A stretch of 64,000 nucleotides of DNA from Arenimonas oryziterrae DSM 21050 = YC6267 (lineage in GTDB: Bacteria > Pseudomonadota > Gammaproteobacteria > Xanthomonadales > Xanthomonadaceae): the NCBI RefSeq assembly GCF_000420545.1, contig NZ_ATVD01000002.1, positions 248,001 to 312,000 on the forward strand, read 5' to 3'. This document shows positions 1 through 13,480 of the stretch, one piece after another. Position numbers and translations under genes: made by a program. Under the pieces are notes generated by a model, which worked only from the letters and a program-made list of their open reading frames with translations, made no database searches and was not told the origin of the DNA. The stretch's first letter is position 1. The number at the start of each line of letters is the position of its first letter.

Positions 1-2511
1 CAGGCCACCGCGCGCGACCGGTCCGAAGCGCAGGTGCACGCCTTCGACGAACGGCGAGTAGACGAAGATTTCGCGGTAAGGACGCGGCTTCGGCAAGTCC
101 GGCACCTTGGCCGGATCGAACTTAAAGCTCACGTAATCCTTGTGCGTGCCACCCTCGCCCTTCTTCTGGAAGAAGCTCGTGCGCAGGGTCGCGTTGATCG
201 CCGCGATGAAGCCACGCAGGATGCGGTCCTCGTCGAGACTGGACACTTTTTCCAGCATGATCGACAGCGCGTCGCCGCAGGCATCGATCTGGGCGTCGCG
301 GTCGAGTGCGCGATCGGCGCCCATTTCCTCGAGGATCGTGCGCAGCTGCTCGCGGTCGGCCATCGGCACGACGTCGGTCAGCGACTGGCGCAGGGCCTGG
401 CAGGTTTTCGGATCGGCCTTGACGTCGCGGCCCGGCTCGAAGCGTGCTTCGAACAATTCGACCAGCAGGCGCGCGATCAGCGGATAACGCGCCAGCGTTT
501 CTTCCATGTACGTCTGCGAGAACGTCACGCCGGTCTGCAGCATGTACTTGCAGTAGCCGCGCAGCATCGACACTTGGCGCCAGCCCAGACCCGCTGCGAG
601 CACGAGACGATTGAAACCGTCGCTCTCGGCGTCGCCGCGCCAAACGGCGGCAAACGCCTCTTCGAAACGCGTGCGCACAGCATCGGCATCGACTTGGCCG
701 GACAGGGCTTCGACCTCGAAGTCCTGAATGACCACGCGGCCGTCTTCGAGCTCGAGCTCGTAAGGATGTTCGCTGTTGATGCGCAGGCCGAGGTTTTCCA
801 GCATCGGCAGCGCGTCGGACAGCGCGATCTCCTTGCCGAGGCGGAACAGCTTGAAGCGCAGCTCGCCTTCGCCGCTGCGATACAGCGACAGGCGCAAATC
901 CTTATCGCCGGTCAGCGCACTGGCCTGCAGCACGTCGCCCGCGGCCAGTTCCGGCGTCACCGATTCGATGTAGCCAGCCGGCATCGCGCGGCCAAAGCGG
1001 TTGGCCAGTTTCAGGCCCTGCTCTTCGCCGTGCCGCTGCACGAGCTGGTCGCGCAGTTCGTCGTGCCAGTTGCGCACGAGACGCGCGAGTTCGAGTTCGA
1101 GCGCAGCGGCGTCGACATTGACCTTCTCGCCGGCTTTCGGGCGGATGGTCAGATGCAACTGCGCCAGCGGCGACTCGCCGATCTGGATATTGGTGTCGAG
1201 ACGGTCGCCGTGCAGCTCGCGCATCAGCAAGGCTTCGATGCGCTCGCGGATTTCGGTGTTGAAGCGGTCGCGCGGGATGTAGACCAGGGCCGAATAGAAG
1301 CGGCCGTAGCGGTCGCGGCGCAGGAACAGGCGCGGACGCACGCGCTCCTGCAGACCGAGAATGCCGATCGCGGTCTGCACCAGTTCTTCCGAGGTCGCCT
1401 GGAACAGCTCGTCGCGCGGCAGGGTCTCCAGAATGTGCTTGAGCGCCTTGCCGCTGTGGCCGGTTTCCGGCAGGCCCGAGGCCTTCATGACGCCGTCGAA
1501 ACGCTGGCGCACGACCGGAATATCCCAGGGGCGGCGGTTGTAGGCGCTGGACGTGTAGAGGCCGAGGAAACGCTGCTCGCGCACGGCGCGACCCTCGGCA
1601 TCGAATTCCAGCACGCCGATGTAGTCCATGTAGCCGGCCCGATGCACCGTCGAACGGGCATTGGTCTTGGTCAGGATCAGCGGATCCAGACGCGCCCCCG
1701 GCGGCAGGTCGGCGGCGGCCAGGCCGGTGAGCGGGCGCGGCGCGGCTTCGTCGTCCTTGCCGTGCATTAGGCCCAGGCCCGTGCCGACGACCGGGCACAG
1801 CATGCGCTTGCCGTCGCGTTCGCCGACTTCGTATTCGCGGTAGCCGAGGAAGGTGAAATGGTTGTCGGCGGCCCAGCGCAGGAAGGCCTGCGCTTCGGCG
1901 CGCTGCTCGTCGCTGGCGGGCATGCGGCGGGTACCGAGTTCTTCGGCGATCACTACCATCTTGTCGCGCATGACTTTCCAGTCCGCCACGGAGCCGCGCA
2001 CATCGGCGAGCACCGTCGCGATTTCCTGCTCCAGCGCGGCCATGACCGCCGCCTCGCCCTGGCGATCAATTTCCAGGTGCATGAAGGATTCGGGGGCACC
2101 CTCGCCCACGCCGACCAGCTTGCCGGACGCATCGCGTGCGATCGCGATGACCGGATGCACGATGCCGTGCATGGCGATATCGCGCTGCGAAAGCAGCATG
2201 CTGACCGAGTCGACCAGGAAGGGCATGTCGTCGTTGACGATCTGCACGACCGTGTACGCGGTTTCGAAACCGTCGCCGGCCGCGGGATTGAACACGCGGA
2301 TCTTCGCCTTGCCCGGCTGACGCTGCTGCGCGAACTCAAGTGCGCTGGCGGCGATGCCGGCCCAGGCGACCGCGGGCCGCAGGGCCAGCTCGTCGGACGG
2401 CATGCGCGCGAAATAGGCGGCAGTGAAGGCCTTGGCGAGCTCGGACTGGCTCGCAGGAACGGCCGATTTCAGCGCGGCGAGGACGGAGTCAAGGGGGGCT
2501 TGGGCGCTCAT
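1..2511 (-). CDS. gdhB: NAD-specific glutamate dehydrogenase, N-terminal 837 residues (3' end beyond window)
   Basis: This is the 5' part of the very large (about 1600 residue) NAD-dependent glutamate dehydrogenase, which deaminates glutamate to 2-oxoglutarate and ammonia in the cytoplasm. Translation from the ATG at 2511 gives MSAQAPLDSVLAAL and runs open to the window edge. Family-typical stretches include VNDDMPFLVDSVSM, FTFLGYREYEV, KTNARSTVHRAGYMDYIGV, YIPRDRFNTEIR and GEGGTHKDYVSFKFDP. The part seen holds the ACT-like N-terminal regions and the start of the region before the catalytic core; the dinucleotide-binding domain lies outside. The long frames on the opposite strand are shadows. 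The family is clear; gdhB is the Pseudomonas name, and other genera use gdh or gdhZ. Confidence 0.95.
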   Translation of the reverse strand, partial: MSAQAPLDSVLAALKSAVPASQSELAKAFTAAYFARMPSDELALRPAVAWAGIAASALEFAQQRQPGKAKIRVFNPAAGDGFETAYTVVQIVNDDMPFLVDSVSMLLSQRDIAMHGIVHPVIAIARDASGKLVGVGEGAPESFMHLEIDRQGEAAVMAALEQEIATVLADVRGSVADWKVMRDKMVVIAEELGTRRMPASDEQRAEAQAFLRWAADNHFTFLGYREYEVGERDGKRMLCPVVGTGLGLMHGKDDEAAPRPLTGLAAADLPPGARLDPLILTKTNARSTVHRAGYMDYIGVLEFDAEGRAVREQRFLGLYTSSAYNRRPWDIPVVRQRFDGVMKASGLPETGHSGKALKHILETLPRDELFQATSEELVQTAIGILGLQERVRPRLFLRRDRYGRFYSALVYIPRDRFNTEIRERIEALLMRELHGDRLDTNIQIGESPLAQLHLTIRPKAGEKVNVDAAALELELARLVRNWHDELRDQLVQRHGEEQGLKLANRFGRAMPAGYIESVTPELAAGDVLQASALTGDKDLRLSLYRSGEGELRFKLFRLGKEIALSDALPMLENLGLRINSEHPYELELEDGRVVIQDFEVEALSGQVDADAVRTRFEEAFAAVWRGDAESDGFNRLVLAAGLGWRQVSMLRGYCKYMLQTGVTFSQTYMEETLARYPLIARLLVELFEARFEPGRDVKADPKTCQALRQSLTDVVPMADREQLRTILEEMGADRALDRDAQIDACGDALSIMLEKVSSLDEDRILRGFIAAINATLRTSFFQKKGEGGTHKDYVSFKFDPAKVPDLPKPRPYREIFVYSPFVEGVHLRFGPVARGGL

Positions 2512-2596
2512 GCGAATTCAGTCTCGATGGAAGCGTGAAAGTAGGAAATTGTAGCCAATTCAGGCCACTAGCGGCCAGTTGGCGGCCGATGAACAA

Positions 2597-2616
2597 AGCC
2601 CCGCCGTAGCGGGGCT
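2597..2616 (-). terminator. Intrinsic terminator after acyl-CoA dehydrogenase
   Basis: A perfect 8-bp stem (AGCCCCGC / GCGGGGCT) with a CGTA loop lies about 40 bp past the acyl-CoA dehydrogenase stop. On the minus strand a short T-rich run (TTGTTC) follows. It separates the dehydrogenase from the glutamate dehydrogenase gene that follows on the same strand. Confidence 0.65.
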
Positions 2617-2654
2617 GGGATACTGGCCGGTATGGCGAGCATGCGTTCGCGCGA

Positions 2655-3815
<1,161 letters not shown>

Positions 3816-3946
3816 GGCAGGTCCTCATTGGCTTTCGGGAAGACCGCCATTGTAGCGGGTCGCGCCGGGCCGATTCGATGACGGACTTGGCAAGACCGCG
3901 TGAAGTCCCGCCTTGACGGCCGCCCGGGGCAGGCCTAACCTGCCTC

Positions 3947-3970
3947 ATCTTTAAATCCGGATGAAAGGAT
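3947..3970. promoter_or_regulatory. Imperfect 24-bp palindrome, candidate operator of the ArsR-methyltransferase regulator
   Basis: The sequence is symmetric about 3958/3959, with 9 of 12 position pairs complementary; the perfect core is ATCCGGAT. It ends 6 bp before the TTG start at 3977, where a bound ArsR dimer would block transcription or initiation of the regulator-metH operon. Binding and autoregulation are inferences from position and from the ArsR family's preference for such palindromes. Confidence 0.45.
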
Positions 3971-3976
3971 AAAGCC

Positions 3977-4906
3977 TTGGATCTCGATGCCTGGTCCGCC
4001 TGTCTGCGCGTACTCGCCGATCCCACCCGGGTCCGCCTGCTGGCGCTGCTCGAGCGCGAAGAGCTCACCGTCGCCGAACTGTCGGCCGTGACCCGGCTCG
4101 CCCAGCCGCGCGTGTCGACCCATCTGGCCAAGCTCAAGGAAGCCGACCTGGTCCGCGACCGGCGGGCCGGCGTGTCGGCCTATTACCGGTTCAACGAGGA
4201 CAACCTGGAGCCGTCGGAACGCGCGCTCTGGGACGCCCTGCGTTCGGGCACGGACGATCCGCTGCTGCGCCAGGACGCCGAGCGCCTGACCGAAGTGCTC
4301 GCCTCGCGGTCGGCCGACCAGAACTGGGCCGATTCCGTCGCCGGCGACATGGAGCGGCACTACTCGCCGGGCCGTACCTGGGAAGCGCTCGCGCGCGCCG
4401 CGCTGCCGATGCTCGCGCCCGGCGACGTGCTGGACGTTGCCTCGGGCGACGGCGTGCTCGCCGAGCTGCTCGCGCCGCATGCCAAGCGCTACATCTGCAT
4501 CGACTCCAGCACCAAGGTCGTGCTCGCCGCGGGCGAACGCCTGCGCAAGCTCGACCACGTCGAGGTGCGCGAGGGCGATATGCAGCACCTGCCCTTCGAC
4601 AAGCCACAGTTCGACCTCGTGCTGATGATGCACGCCCTCACCTATGCCGAAAAACCCGCACTCGCGGTCGCCGAGGCTGCCCGCGTGCTGCGCCGCAACG
4701 GCCAGTTGCTGCTGACCTGCCTGGCCAAGCACGAACACAAGGCTGCAGTGACGCCGTACGGCCACGTCAACCTGGGCTTCACCGAAAAAGACCTGCGCAA
4801 GTACGCCGAAAAAGCCGGCCTGAGCGTGCAGGTATGCGAAGTCGTCACCCGGGAAAAACGCCCGCCGCATTTCGAAGTGCTGACCCTGCTAGCCCGCAAG
4901 GCCTGA
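3977..4906 (+). CDS. ArsR-family regulator fused to a SAM-dependent methyltransferase
   Basis: This 309-residue protein has two parts. Residues 1-90 form an ArsR winged helix ([14 protein letters not shown], then [17 protein letters not shown] as recognition helix, and a wing around [11 protein letters not shown]). Residues 105-309 form a class I methyltransferase with motif [16 protein letters not shown] and a hydrophobic [10 protein letters not shown] strand. No cysteine pair for metal sensing is visible in the DNA-binding part, so arsenic or zinc sensing is unlikely. Fusions of this type occur beside methionine and SAM-cycle genes, and an ArsR regulator that senses S-adenosylhomocysteine (SahR) is known. 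Lying 46 bp before metH, it probably uses the methyltransferase domain as a SAM/SAH sensor. The start is TTG with AGGA 8 nt before it. Confidence 0.8.
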   Translation: MDLDAWSACLRVLADPTRVRLLALLEREELTVAELSAVTRLAQPRVSTHLAKLKEADLVRDRRAGVSAYYRFNEDNLEPSERALWDALRSGTDDPLLRQDAERLTEVLASRSADQNWADSVAGDMERHYSPGRTWEALARAALPMLAPGDVLDVASGDGVLAELLAPHAKRYICIDSSTKVVLAAGERLRKLDHVEVREGDMQHLPFDKPQFDLVLMMHALTYAEKPALAVAEAARVLRRNGQLLLTCLAKHEHKAAVTPYGHVNLGFTEKDLRKYAEKAGLSVQVCEVVTREKRPPHFEVLTLLARKA

Positions 4907-4952
4907 TCCACCGATCGCCGCGCCACGAGCGCCGACTCTGTCGAAGGATGAA

Positions 4953-8707
<3,755 letters not shown>

Positions 8708-8711
<4 letters not shown>

Positions 8712-9424
8712 GCGATCTCGCCCCACCGGCCCCGCACATTGTCATCGTCGGCGGCATCAGCAACGCCGAGTTCTTCGAGCGCTACGCGGCGCCCGGCCGG
8801 GTCGGTCTGTGCGGCGGCGTCGACTTCATCAACAAGTCGATCCGCAAGCTGCAGTACCACCTCACGCCCGAGGGCCATCGCAGTCCCTGGTCGCATGCGT
8901 TCTTGTGCAGCGGCCGACGCGTGGACGGTCGGCATTGGCTGCTGGAGTCGGATCTCGACATCCGCCACAAGCAGATCCGCCTGGGCGTGCAGGAAAACCG
9001 CGCCGATCGCTACCACGACGCCGAAACCTTTCCGAACCTGGCGATCCTGGATTTCGCGCTCGACGAGTCGCAGACGGCGAAAGTGCTGACCGAAGCCCTC
9101 GACCTGCTGTCGGGCCTGTCGCACTACTCCCTGCGCGAACTCATCGGCACCCTCATGGCGATGCAGAACCCCAGCCTGCGCCGGCGCCGCAACGTGCTCG
9201 AAAGCGAAGGCGCGCTGTACTGCTCGGCGATGGTGCAGCACTGCTATTCGACGATCGGCATCGAATTCGCACCCGGCGTCGACCACAAGAACGTGACCCC
9301 GCACGACATCAGCATGGCTGCACACCCGCACACGGCCTACGTGTTGATCCGCGAACCGGGCCGTTCTTCCCTGCGCAAACTAAAGAACACGATTTCCCAG
9401 ATGTTCGACGACGTCTCGGCCTGA
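8708..9424 (+). CDS. Permuted papain-like (YiiX/YaeF, NlpC/P60 superfamily) peptidase or amidase
   Basis: This 238-residue protein overlaps the metH stop by 4 bp (ATGA), so its translation is probably coupled. It shows the His-then-Cys order of the circularly permuted NlpC/P60 fold: His63 in WSHAFL, Glu80 in WLLESD and Cys172 in [12 protein letters not shown], followed by [15 protein letters not shown]. That order and spacing resemble YiiX/YebB-like proteins, whose relatives cut peptidoglycan peptides or act on lipids. I see no signal peptide or membrane segment, so it appears cytoplasmic, which is odd for a cell-wall enzyme. The family call rests on three residues and general pattern; the substrate is unknown. 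It converges with the DUF2058 gene with only 9 bp between them. Confidence 0.6.
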
Positions 9425-9433
9425 GGTCGGGGC

Positions 9434-10153
9434 TTACCAGACCAGATCGTCCGGCACCTGATAGGCCGGGTCGCTGTACGGATCGTCGGTCGCAGGCGCG
9501 TTCGGATCGACCTTCAGCGCGACGCAGGGAGCGAACACCGCCTCGGCTTCGATCAGCAGCGCGATCGGCACGACGAGATAACGGCCGCCGTCCTGCACCA
9601 CGCCCAGTTCGCCCGCGTTGAGCGCCTTGAGCTGTTCGGGCGTGACGTACACGCGCTTGATCTTGCCGCCGTATTCGAAGTGCCGCGCGATTTCAGCGTC
9701 CTTGACGTTGAGCGCCTTGTCCTTGAGCAGTTCGGCGAGCTTTGCCTTCGCCTCGCGACGAACGCGCGCTTCTTCCTGCTTCACGCGCTCAGCTTCGATG
9801 CGCTCGTCTTTTTCCTTCTGCGCGCGGATCGCATAGGCCTTGCCCAGGTCGATCTCTTCCTGGCTGCGCTTGGGCGCGCCCGCGGCATGGGCCTGGCGAC
9901 GCTGATCCGGTCGCGGACCCGTGCGCGGCTTGGCGGCGTCGTGGCGCGGCTTGCCGGCCTCGGAGCGCGGTTTCCCGGCTTCGTGGCGCGGACGGTCGCC
10001 GGGCTTGCGGTCGCCGCCGCGATGCTCGGCGCGGCGCGCATCGCCGGGCTTGCCCGGGGCGCTGCGAGGGTCGCGCGTTTCGGGCTTGCGCTCGGGTGCA
10101 GGCGCGGGCTTGAAGCCCAGGCCCAGCAGCTGGTTCTTGAGGGAATCGCTCAT
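9434..10153 (-). CDS. DUF2058 (YaiL-like) protein
   Basis: A 239-residue protein starts at the ATG at 10153 (MSDSLKNQLLGLGF). An upstream in-frame extension would overlap slyX and has no family support. The N-terminal half is basic and low in complexity (PGDRPRHEAGKPRSEAGK), followed by a charged helix and the conserved C-terminal YaiL domain (RVYVTPEQLKALNAGELGVV, ending PYSDPAYQVPDDLVW). YaiL proteins are described as nucleoprotein or polynucleotide-associated; the role is not established. It is last in a tight ugd-slyX-DUF2058 run. Confidence 0.8.
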   Translation of the reverse strand: MSDSLKNQLLGLGFKPAPAPERKPETRDPRSAPGKPGDARRAEHRGGDRKPGDRPRHEAGKPRSEAGKPRHDAAKPRTGPRPDQRRQAHAAGAPKRSQEEIDLGKAYAIRAQKEKDERIEAERVKQEEARVRREAKAKLAELLKDKALNVKDAEIARHFEYGGKIKRVYVTPEQLKALNAGELGVVQDGGRYLVVPIALLIEAEAVFAPCVALKVDPNAPATDDPYSDPAYQVPDDLVW

Positions 10154-10166
10154 GCGTGGTTTTGCT

Positions 10167-10403
10167 TCAGTAGTGCGGCGGCGGCGGTTCTTCGCCGGGA
10201 TCGGAATGCAGTTCCGAGCGCAGTTGCTTGAGATCGTCGAGCGCGCGCTGCAGCAGTTGCAGGGCGCGTCGGGTTTCGGCACGCGATTCGGCGAGCGCGT
10301 CGCTCATCTCCGCCAGCGTGTGCTCCTGGAACGCGACGCGAGTTTCGAGTTCGGCGAAACGGCGATCGAACTGGAACTCCAGCGAGGTATCGGGCACGGG
10401 CAT
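10167..10403 (-). CDS. slyX: SlyX family protein
   Basis: This 78-residue protein is mostly one coiled coil (FAELETRVAFQEHTLAEMSDAL) and ends in PPPPHY, the hallmark terminus of SlyX. The molecular function of SlyX is unknown; the coiled coil suggests a small oligomer. It starts at the ATG at 10403, 6 bp after the ugd stop, and ends 13 bp before the DUF2058 start, so the three genes are probably one transcript. Confidence 0.85.
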   Translation of the reverse strand: MPVPDTSLEFQFDRRFAELETRVAFQEHTLAEMSDALAESRAETRRALQLLQRALDDLKQLRSELHSDPGEEPPPPHY

Positions 10404-10408
10404 GGGCC

Positions 10409-11752
10409 TCACTCCTTCGCGGCGATCGTACGGCCGCGACCGATGCCGTAGTAGGCCAGGCCGGCGGCCTCGACTTCGGCGGGCTCGTAGATGTTGCGGC
10501 CATCGAAAACGACCGGATGCTTGAGCGCGGCCTTGAGCTGGTCGAAATCGGGATTGAGGAATTTCTTCCATTCCGTCACCACGACCAGCGCGTCCGCCCC
10601 CTTCAGCGCCGAGGCAGCGGAATCGCACAGCACCAGATCGGCGCGTTCGCCGAAGATGCGCTGCGCCTCCTCGCTTGCCTCCGGGTCGTGCGCGCGCACC
10701 TGGGCACCGGCTTCCCACAATTGTGCGAGCAAGGTGCGGCTGGACGCCTCGCGCATGTCATCGGTATTGGGCTTGAACGCCAGACCCCAGACCGCGAAGG
10801 TGCGCCCGCGCAATTCACCGCGGAAATGCCGCGCGATGAGTTCGAACAGCTTGTGCTTCTGGCGATCATTGACGGCTTCGACGGCTTCCAGGATCTGCGC
10901 GTGGTAGCCGTGCTGGCGCGCCGTGCGCTCCAGCGCCTGCACGTCCTTGGGGAAACACGAGCCGCCATAACCGGCGCCGGGATAGATGAAGGAATAGCCG
11001 ATGCGCGGATCCGAACCGATGCCGTGCCGCACCATCTCGATGTCGGCGCCGACGCGTTCGGCGATGTTGGCCATTTCGTTCATGAAACTGATCTTGGTCG
11101 CCAACATCGCGTTCGCGGCGTATTTGGTCAGCTCGGCCGACCGCACGTCCATGGCGACGATGCGCTCGTGATTGCGGTTGAACGGCGCGTAGAGACGCTT
11201 CATCGCTTCGAGCGCGGACGGACTCGAGGAGCCGACGACGATGCGATCGGGGCGCATGCAGTCCTTGACCGCATCGCCCTCCTTGAGGAATTCGGGATTG
11301 GAAACGACTTCGAACGGCACGTCCGCGCCGCGCTTGGCCAGTTCCGCAGCCACGGTGGCGCGCACCTTGTCGGCGGTGCCGACGGGCACGGTGGATTTGT
11401 TGACGATGACCGCACGCTTGCCCAGGTTCTGGCCGATCGTGCGCGCGACCGCGAGCACGTACTGCAGGTCGGCGCTACCGTCCTCGTCGGGTGGCGTGCC
11501 GACCGCGATGAAGATGATTTCGCCGTGCGCGATCGCGCTGGTGGCGTCGGTGGTGAACGCGATGCGGCCGGCGCCATGATTGGCCAGCACCATGTCTTCC
11601 AGGCCCGGCTCGTAAATCGGGATCACGCCGCGATTCAGGCCTTCGACCTTGGCCGCGTCGATATCGACGCAAACCACCTGGTTGCCGACTTCGGCAAGAC
11701 ACGTGCCGGTAACCAATCCCACATAACCGGTGCCGAAAACGGTAACGCGCAT
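10409..11752 (-). CDS. ugd: UDP-glucose 6-dehydrogenase
   Basis: This 447-residue enzyme oxidises UDP-glucose twice with NAD to UDP-glucuronate, a precursor for exopolysaccharide, lipid A modification or capsule. Visible are the N-terminal Rossmann motif [12 protein letters not shown], Lys210 and Asn214 in [16 protein letters not shown], and the catalytic Cys266 in [10 protein letters not shown]. Length is usual for bacterial Ugd. A hairpin terminator behind the FKBP gene separates it from that gene. No polysaccharide cluster is nearby, so the product's use cannot be read from context. Confidence 0.96.
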   Translation of the reverse strand: MRVTVFGTGYVGLVTGTCLAEVGNQVVCVDIDAAKVEGLNRGVIPIYEPGLEDMVLANHGAGRIAFTTDATSAIAHGEIIFIAVGTPPDEDGSADLQYVLAVARTIGQNLGKRAVIVNKSTVPVGTADKVRATVAAELAKRGADVPFEVVSNPEFLKEGDAVKDCMRPDRIVVGSSSPSALEAMKRLYAPFNRNHERIVAMDVRSAELTKYAANAMLATKISFMNEMANIAERVGADIEMVRHGIGSDPRIGYSFIYPGAGYGGSCFPKDVQALERTARQHGYHAQILEAVEAVNDRQKHKLFELIARHFRGELRGRTFAVWGLAFKPNTDDMREASSRTLLAQLWEAGAQVRAHDPEASEEAQRIFGERADLVLCDSAASALKGADALVVVTEWKKFLNPDFDQLKAALKHPVVFDGRNIYEPAEVEAAGLAYYGIGRGRTIAAKE

Positions 11753-11774
11753 GCTGACTCCCGAACCGCAGAAA

Positions 11775-11797
11775 GGGCGGCGGCGATGCCGCCGCCC
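11775..11797 (-). terminator. Terminator-like hairpin after the FKBP gene
   Basis: A perfect 10-bp GC stem (GGGCGGCGGC / GCCGCCGCCC) with a GAT loop starts 6 bp past the FKBP stop. TTTC follows on the minus strand. The stem is strong but the T-run is short, so termination may be partial and some read-through into ugd is possible. Confidence 0.5.
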
Positions 11798-11803
11798 CGG
11801 GGC

Positions 11804-12565
11804 TTACTTGATGATGCTGATCAACTCGACTTCAAAGGTCAGCATCGAGTTCGGACCGATGGGCGCCTGGCCGTTCGGGCCGTAGCCGAGCTTGGACGGA
11901 ATCCACAGCTTGTACTTGCTGCCGACCGGCATCAGGGCGACGCCTTCGGTCCAGCCCGGGATGACCTGGTTCAGCGCGAACTCGGCCGGCTGGCCGCGCT
12001 CGTACGAGCTGTCGAAGGTCGTGCCATTGAGCAACGTGCCCTTGTAGTGCACGCGCACCGTATCGGTCGCCTGCGGCGTCGGACCCGCACCCTGACGCAG
12101 CACCTGGTACTGCAGGCCACTGGCCGTGGTGCGCACACCGGGCTTGGTTTTGTTGGCGGCGAGGAAACGGTTGCCGGCTTCGAGATTCTTCTGGCCCTCG
12201 GCCGCGGCCTGCGCGCTCAGGCGCGCCTGCATCTTCTGGCTGAAGGCGTTGCGCAGCTGTTCGGCCTGCGCATCGGTCATCGCGGTCGGCTTGCCGGAGA
12301 ACACGGCCTGGATGGCCTGCGCCATCACGTTGACATCGATCTCGCCCTTGATCGGCTCGAGCGAACGCGCGACGTCCATGCCGATCATGTAGCTGACCTT
12401 CTGACGCTCGGTGGTCAGGGCGCCAGCAGGCCGGGCGGCAGCGGGCGCGGGCTTGGCGGCCGGCGCGCGCGCAGCGGCTGGCTTGGCAGCGGGCGTCTGG
12501 GCCATGGCAGCAGCGCCAACGGCGAGCGTCGCCACGAGGGCGGCGGAACGAAGAACCGGATTCAT
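11804..12565 (-). CDS. Exported FKBP-type peptidyl-prolyl isomerase
   Basis: This 253-residue periplasmic chaperone has a signal peptide (LRSAALVATLAVGAAAMA, cleavage near AMA-QT), an Ala/Pro-rich linker to about residue 50, an alpha-helical dimerisation domain typical of FkpA and Mip (SYMIGMDVARSLEPIK through AEGQKNLEAGNRFLA), and a C-terminal FKBP domain (TVRVHYKGTLLNGTTFDSS, IPGWTEGVALMPVGSKYKLWIP, LTFEVELISI). It catalyses prolyl cis-trans isomerisation during envelope protein folding. The start is ATG 12565 with AGGAG 8 nt before it; the upstream extension lacks a ribosome site and would bury the signal peptide. Confidence 0.93.
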   Translation of the reverse strand: MNPVLRSAALVATLAVGAAAMAQTPAAKPAAARAPAAKPAPAAARPAGALTTERQKVSYMIGMDVARSLEPIKGEIDVNVMAQAIQAVFSGKPTAMTDAQAEQLRNAFSQKMQARLSAQAAAEGQKNLEAGNRFLAANKTKPGVRTTASGLQYQVLRQGAGPTPQATDTVRVHYKGTLLNGTTFDSSYERGQPAEFALNQVIPGWTEGVALMPVGSKYKLWIPSKLGYGPNGQAPIGPNSMLTFEVELISIIK

Positions 12566-12656
12566 CGGGTGAAACTCCTGGGCTAAGCCGGCGCATGCGG
12601 CATAAGCCCCCATTGTCGCCAGCGCGGGGCTCGGCGGCAATCGGCGCGAACGGCTG

Positions 12657-12753
12657 CCCTCACCCCGGCCCTCGCCCGCAAGCGGGAGAGGGAGTTCGCG
12701 TTGATCCTTCTCCCCGCTCGCGGGGAGAAGGTGGCCGCAGGCCGGATGAGGGG
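12657..12753. repeat. REP-like intergenic element, double hairpin (copy 1)
   Basis: The element starts CCCTCACCCC and ends GGATGAGGGG, which are imperfect inverted termini. Inside are an 11-bp stem with one mismatch (12669-12692, AA loop) and a perfect 12-bp stem (12706-12731, TC loop), followed by a GGCC-GCA-GGCC mini hairpin. Its left half recurs at 15978-16014 and 25342-25374. It sits between the FKBP gene and the glutathione peroxidase stop, where it may also shape transcript ends. Confidence 0.75.
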
Positions 12754-12771
12754 TGCTTCGACGAAGCGCAA

Positions 12772-13335
12772 TTACCCCTTTTTCGCAGGCCTCGGCGCCG
12801 CCATCAGACTCTCGAGTTTCGCAACCAGTTCCGGATCATCGGGCTTGGTGCGGCTGCCGTAACTCGCGACAACCTTGCCGTTGCGATCGATCAGGTACTT
12901 GTGGAAATTCCAGCCCGGCGCATCGCCGGTCGCGGCGGTCAGCTGACGGTAGAAAGGCGTCACTGCATCGCCTTTTACGTGCACTTTTTCGAACATCGGA
13001 AATTTCACGCCGTAGGTGAGCGTGCAAAATTCCTGGATCTGTTTTTCGCTGCCCGGCTCCTGTCCCATGAAATCGTTCGACGGAAAACCGAGAACCGCGA
13101 ATCCGCGATCCTTGTATTTGGCATGCATCGCTTCCAGCGCCTCGTACTGCGGCGTGAAACCACACTTGCTGGCGGTGTTGACCACCAGCAGCACGTCGCC
13201 GCCGTAGGCCCGCTGCAGGTTAACCACCTCTTTTCCGGCCAAACGGCGGTAGTTCTGGTCCAGCAAGGCCTTGCCCGACAGCGCAGGCGCCGCTGCCAAC
13301 AGGCCCGCCAGGGCAACAAACATCAGCTTTTTCAT
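12772..13335 (-). CDS. Exported glutathione/thioredoxin peroxidase
   Basis: This 187-residue glutathione-peroxidase-family protein reduces peroxides with thiols. It begins with a signal peptide (MKKLMFVALAGLLAAAPALS), so it acts in the periplasm. The catalytic set is present: Cys58 (NTASKCGFTPQYEAL), Gln92 (FMGQEPGS), Trp142 and Asn143 (GWNFHKYLI). Cys104 (EFCTLTYGVKFP) lies 46 residues after Cys58, the spacing of the resolving cysteine in thioredoxin-dependent members, so thioredoxin-like partners are more likely than glutathione. It appears monocistronic, with a REP-like element between its stop and the FKBP gene. Confidence 0.92.
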   Translation of the reverse strand: MKKLMFVALAGLLAAAPALSGKALLDQNYRRLAGKEVVNLQRAYGGDVLLVVNTASKCGFTPQYEALEAMHAKYKDRGFAVLGFPSNDFMGQEPGSEKQIQEFCTLTYGVKFPMFEKVHVKGDAVTPFYRQLTAATGDAPGWNFHKYLIDRNGKVVASYGSRTKPDDPELVAKLESLMAAPRPAKKG

Positions 13336-13408
13336 CGACTTACCCCTGGTTGGGGCCCGCGGCCCGGATATATGCCATCAGTTTGGTACGAAAAGTGTGC
13401 AGGGAGTG

Positions 13409-13436
13409 TTGACATCAAATTTTCTAGTGTTATAGT
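13409..13436 (+). promoter_or_regulatory. Sigma70 promoter of the small protein-gntR-ABC operon
   Basis: A consensus -35 box TTGACA (13409-13414) is followed after 16 bp by TATAGT (13431-13436). It is the best-looking housekeeping promoter in the window and stands out in AT-rich sequence 45 bp before the first gene. Such a strong promoter suits an operon held off by a repressor. Confidence 0.8.
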
Positions 13437-13448
13437 TGCCTACAACAC
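13427..13448. promoter_or_regulatory. 22-bp imperfect palindrome over the -10 box, candidate YtrA-type operator
   Basis: Outer arms GTGTT (13427-13431) and AACAC (13444-13448) frame inner arms TAG and CTA, giving 8 of 11 complementary pairs. It covers the -10 element and probable transcription start, where GntR/YtrA repressors act. Self-repression by the regulator encoded second in the operon is inferred. Confidence 0.5.
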
Positions 13449-13480
13449 CGCTCACTTACCTCACCAGCCTGGGAGGCAAT

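Noticed and set aside
34-1770. A 578-codon open frame on the plus strand opposite the glutamate dehydrogenase
   Set aside because: It mirrors the real gene's GC-rich codon use, has no recognisable domain, and the minus strand gives a clean full-length family match.
3816-4952. SAH or cobalamin riboswitch before metH
   Set aside because: The metH leader is only 46 bp, and the region before the ArsR gene shows a protein-type palindrome rather than the conserved riboswitch cores I know. A covariance-model scan would settle it.
12566-12640. A 25-residue N-terminal extension of the FKBP protein
   Set aside because: It would bury the signal peptide, and the ATG at 12565 has a good AGGAG.
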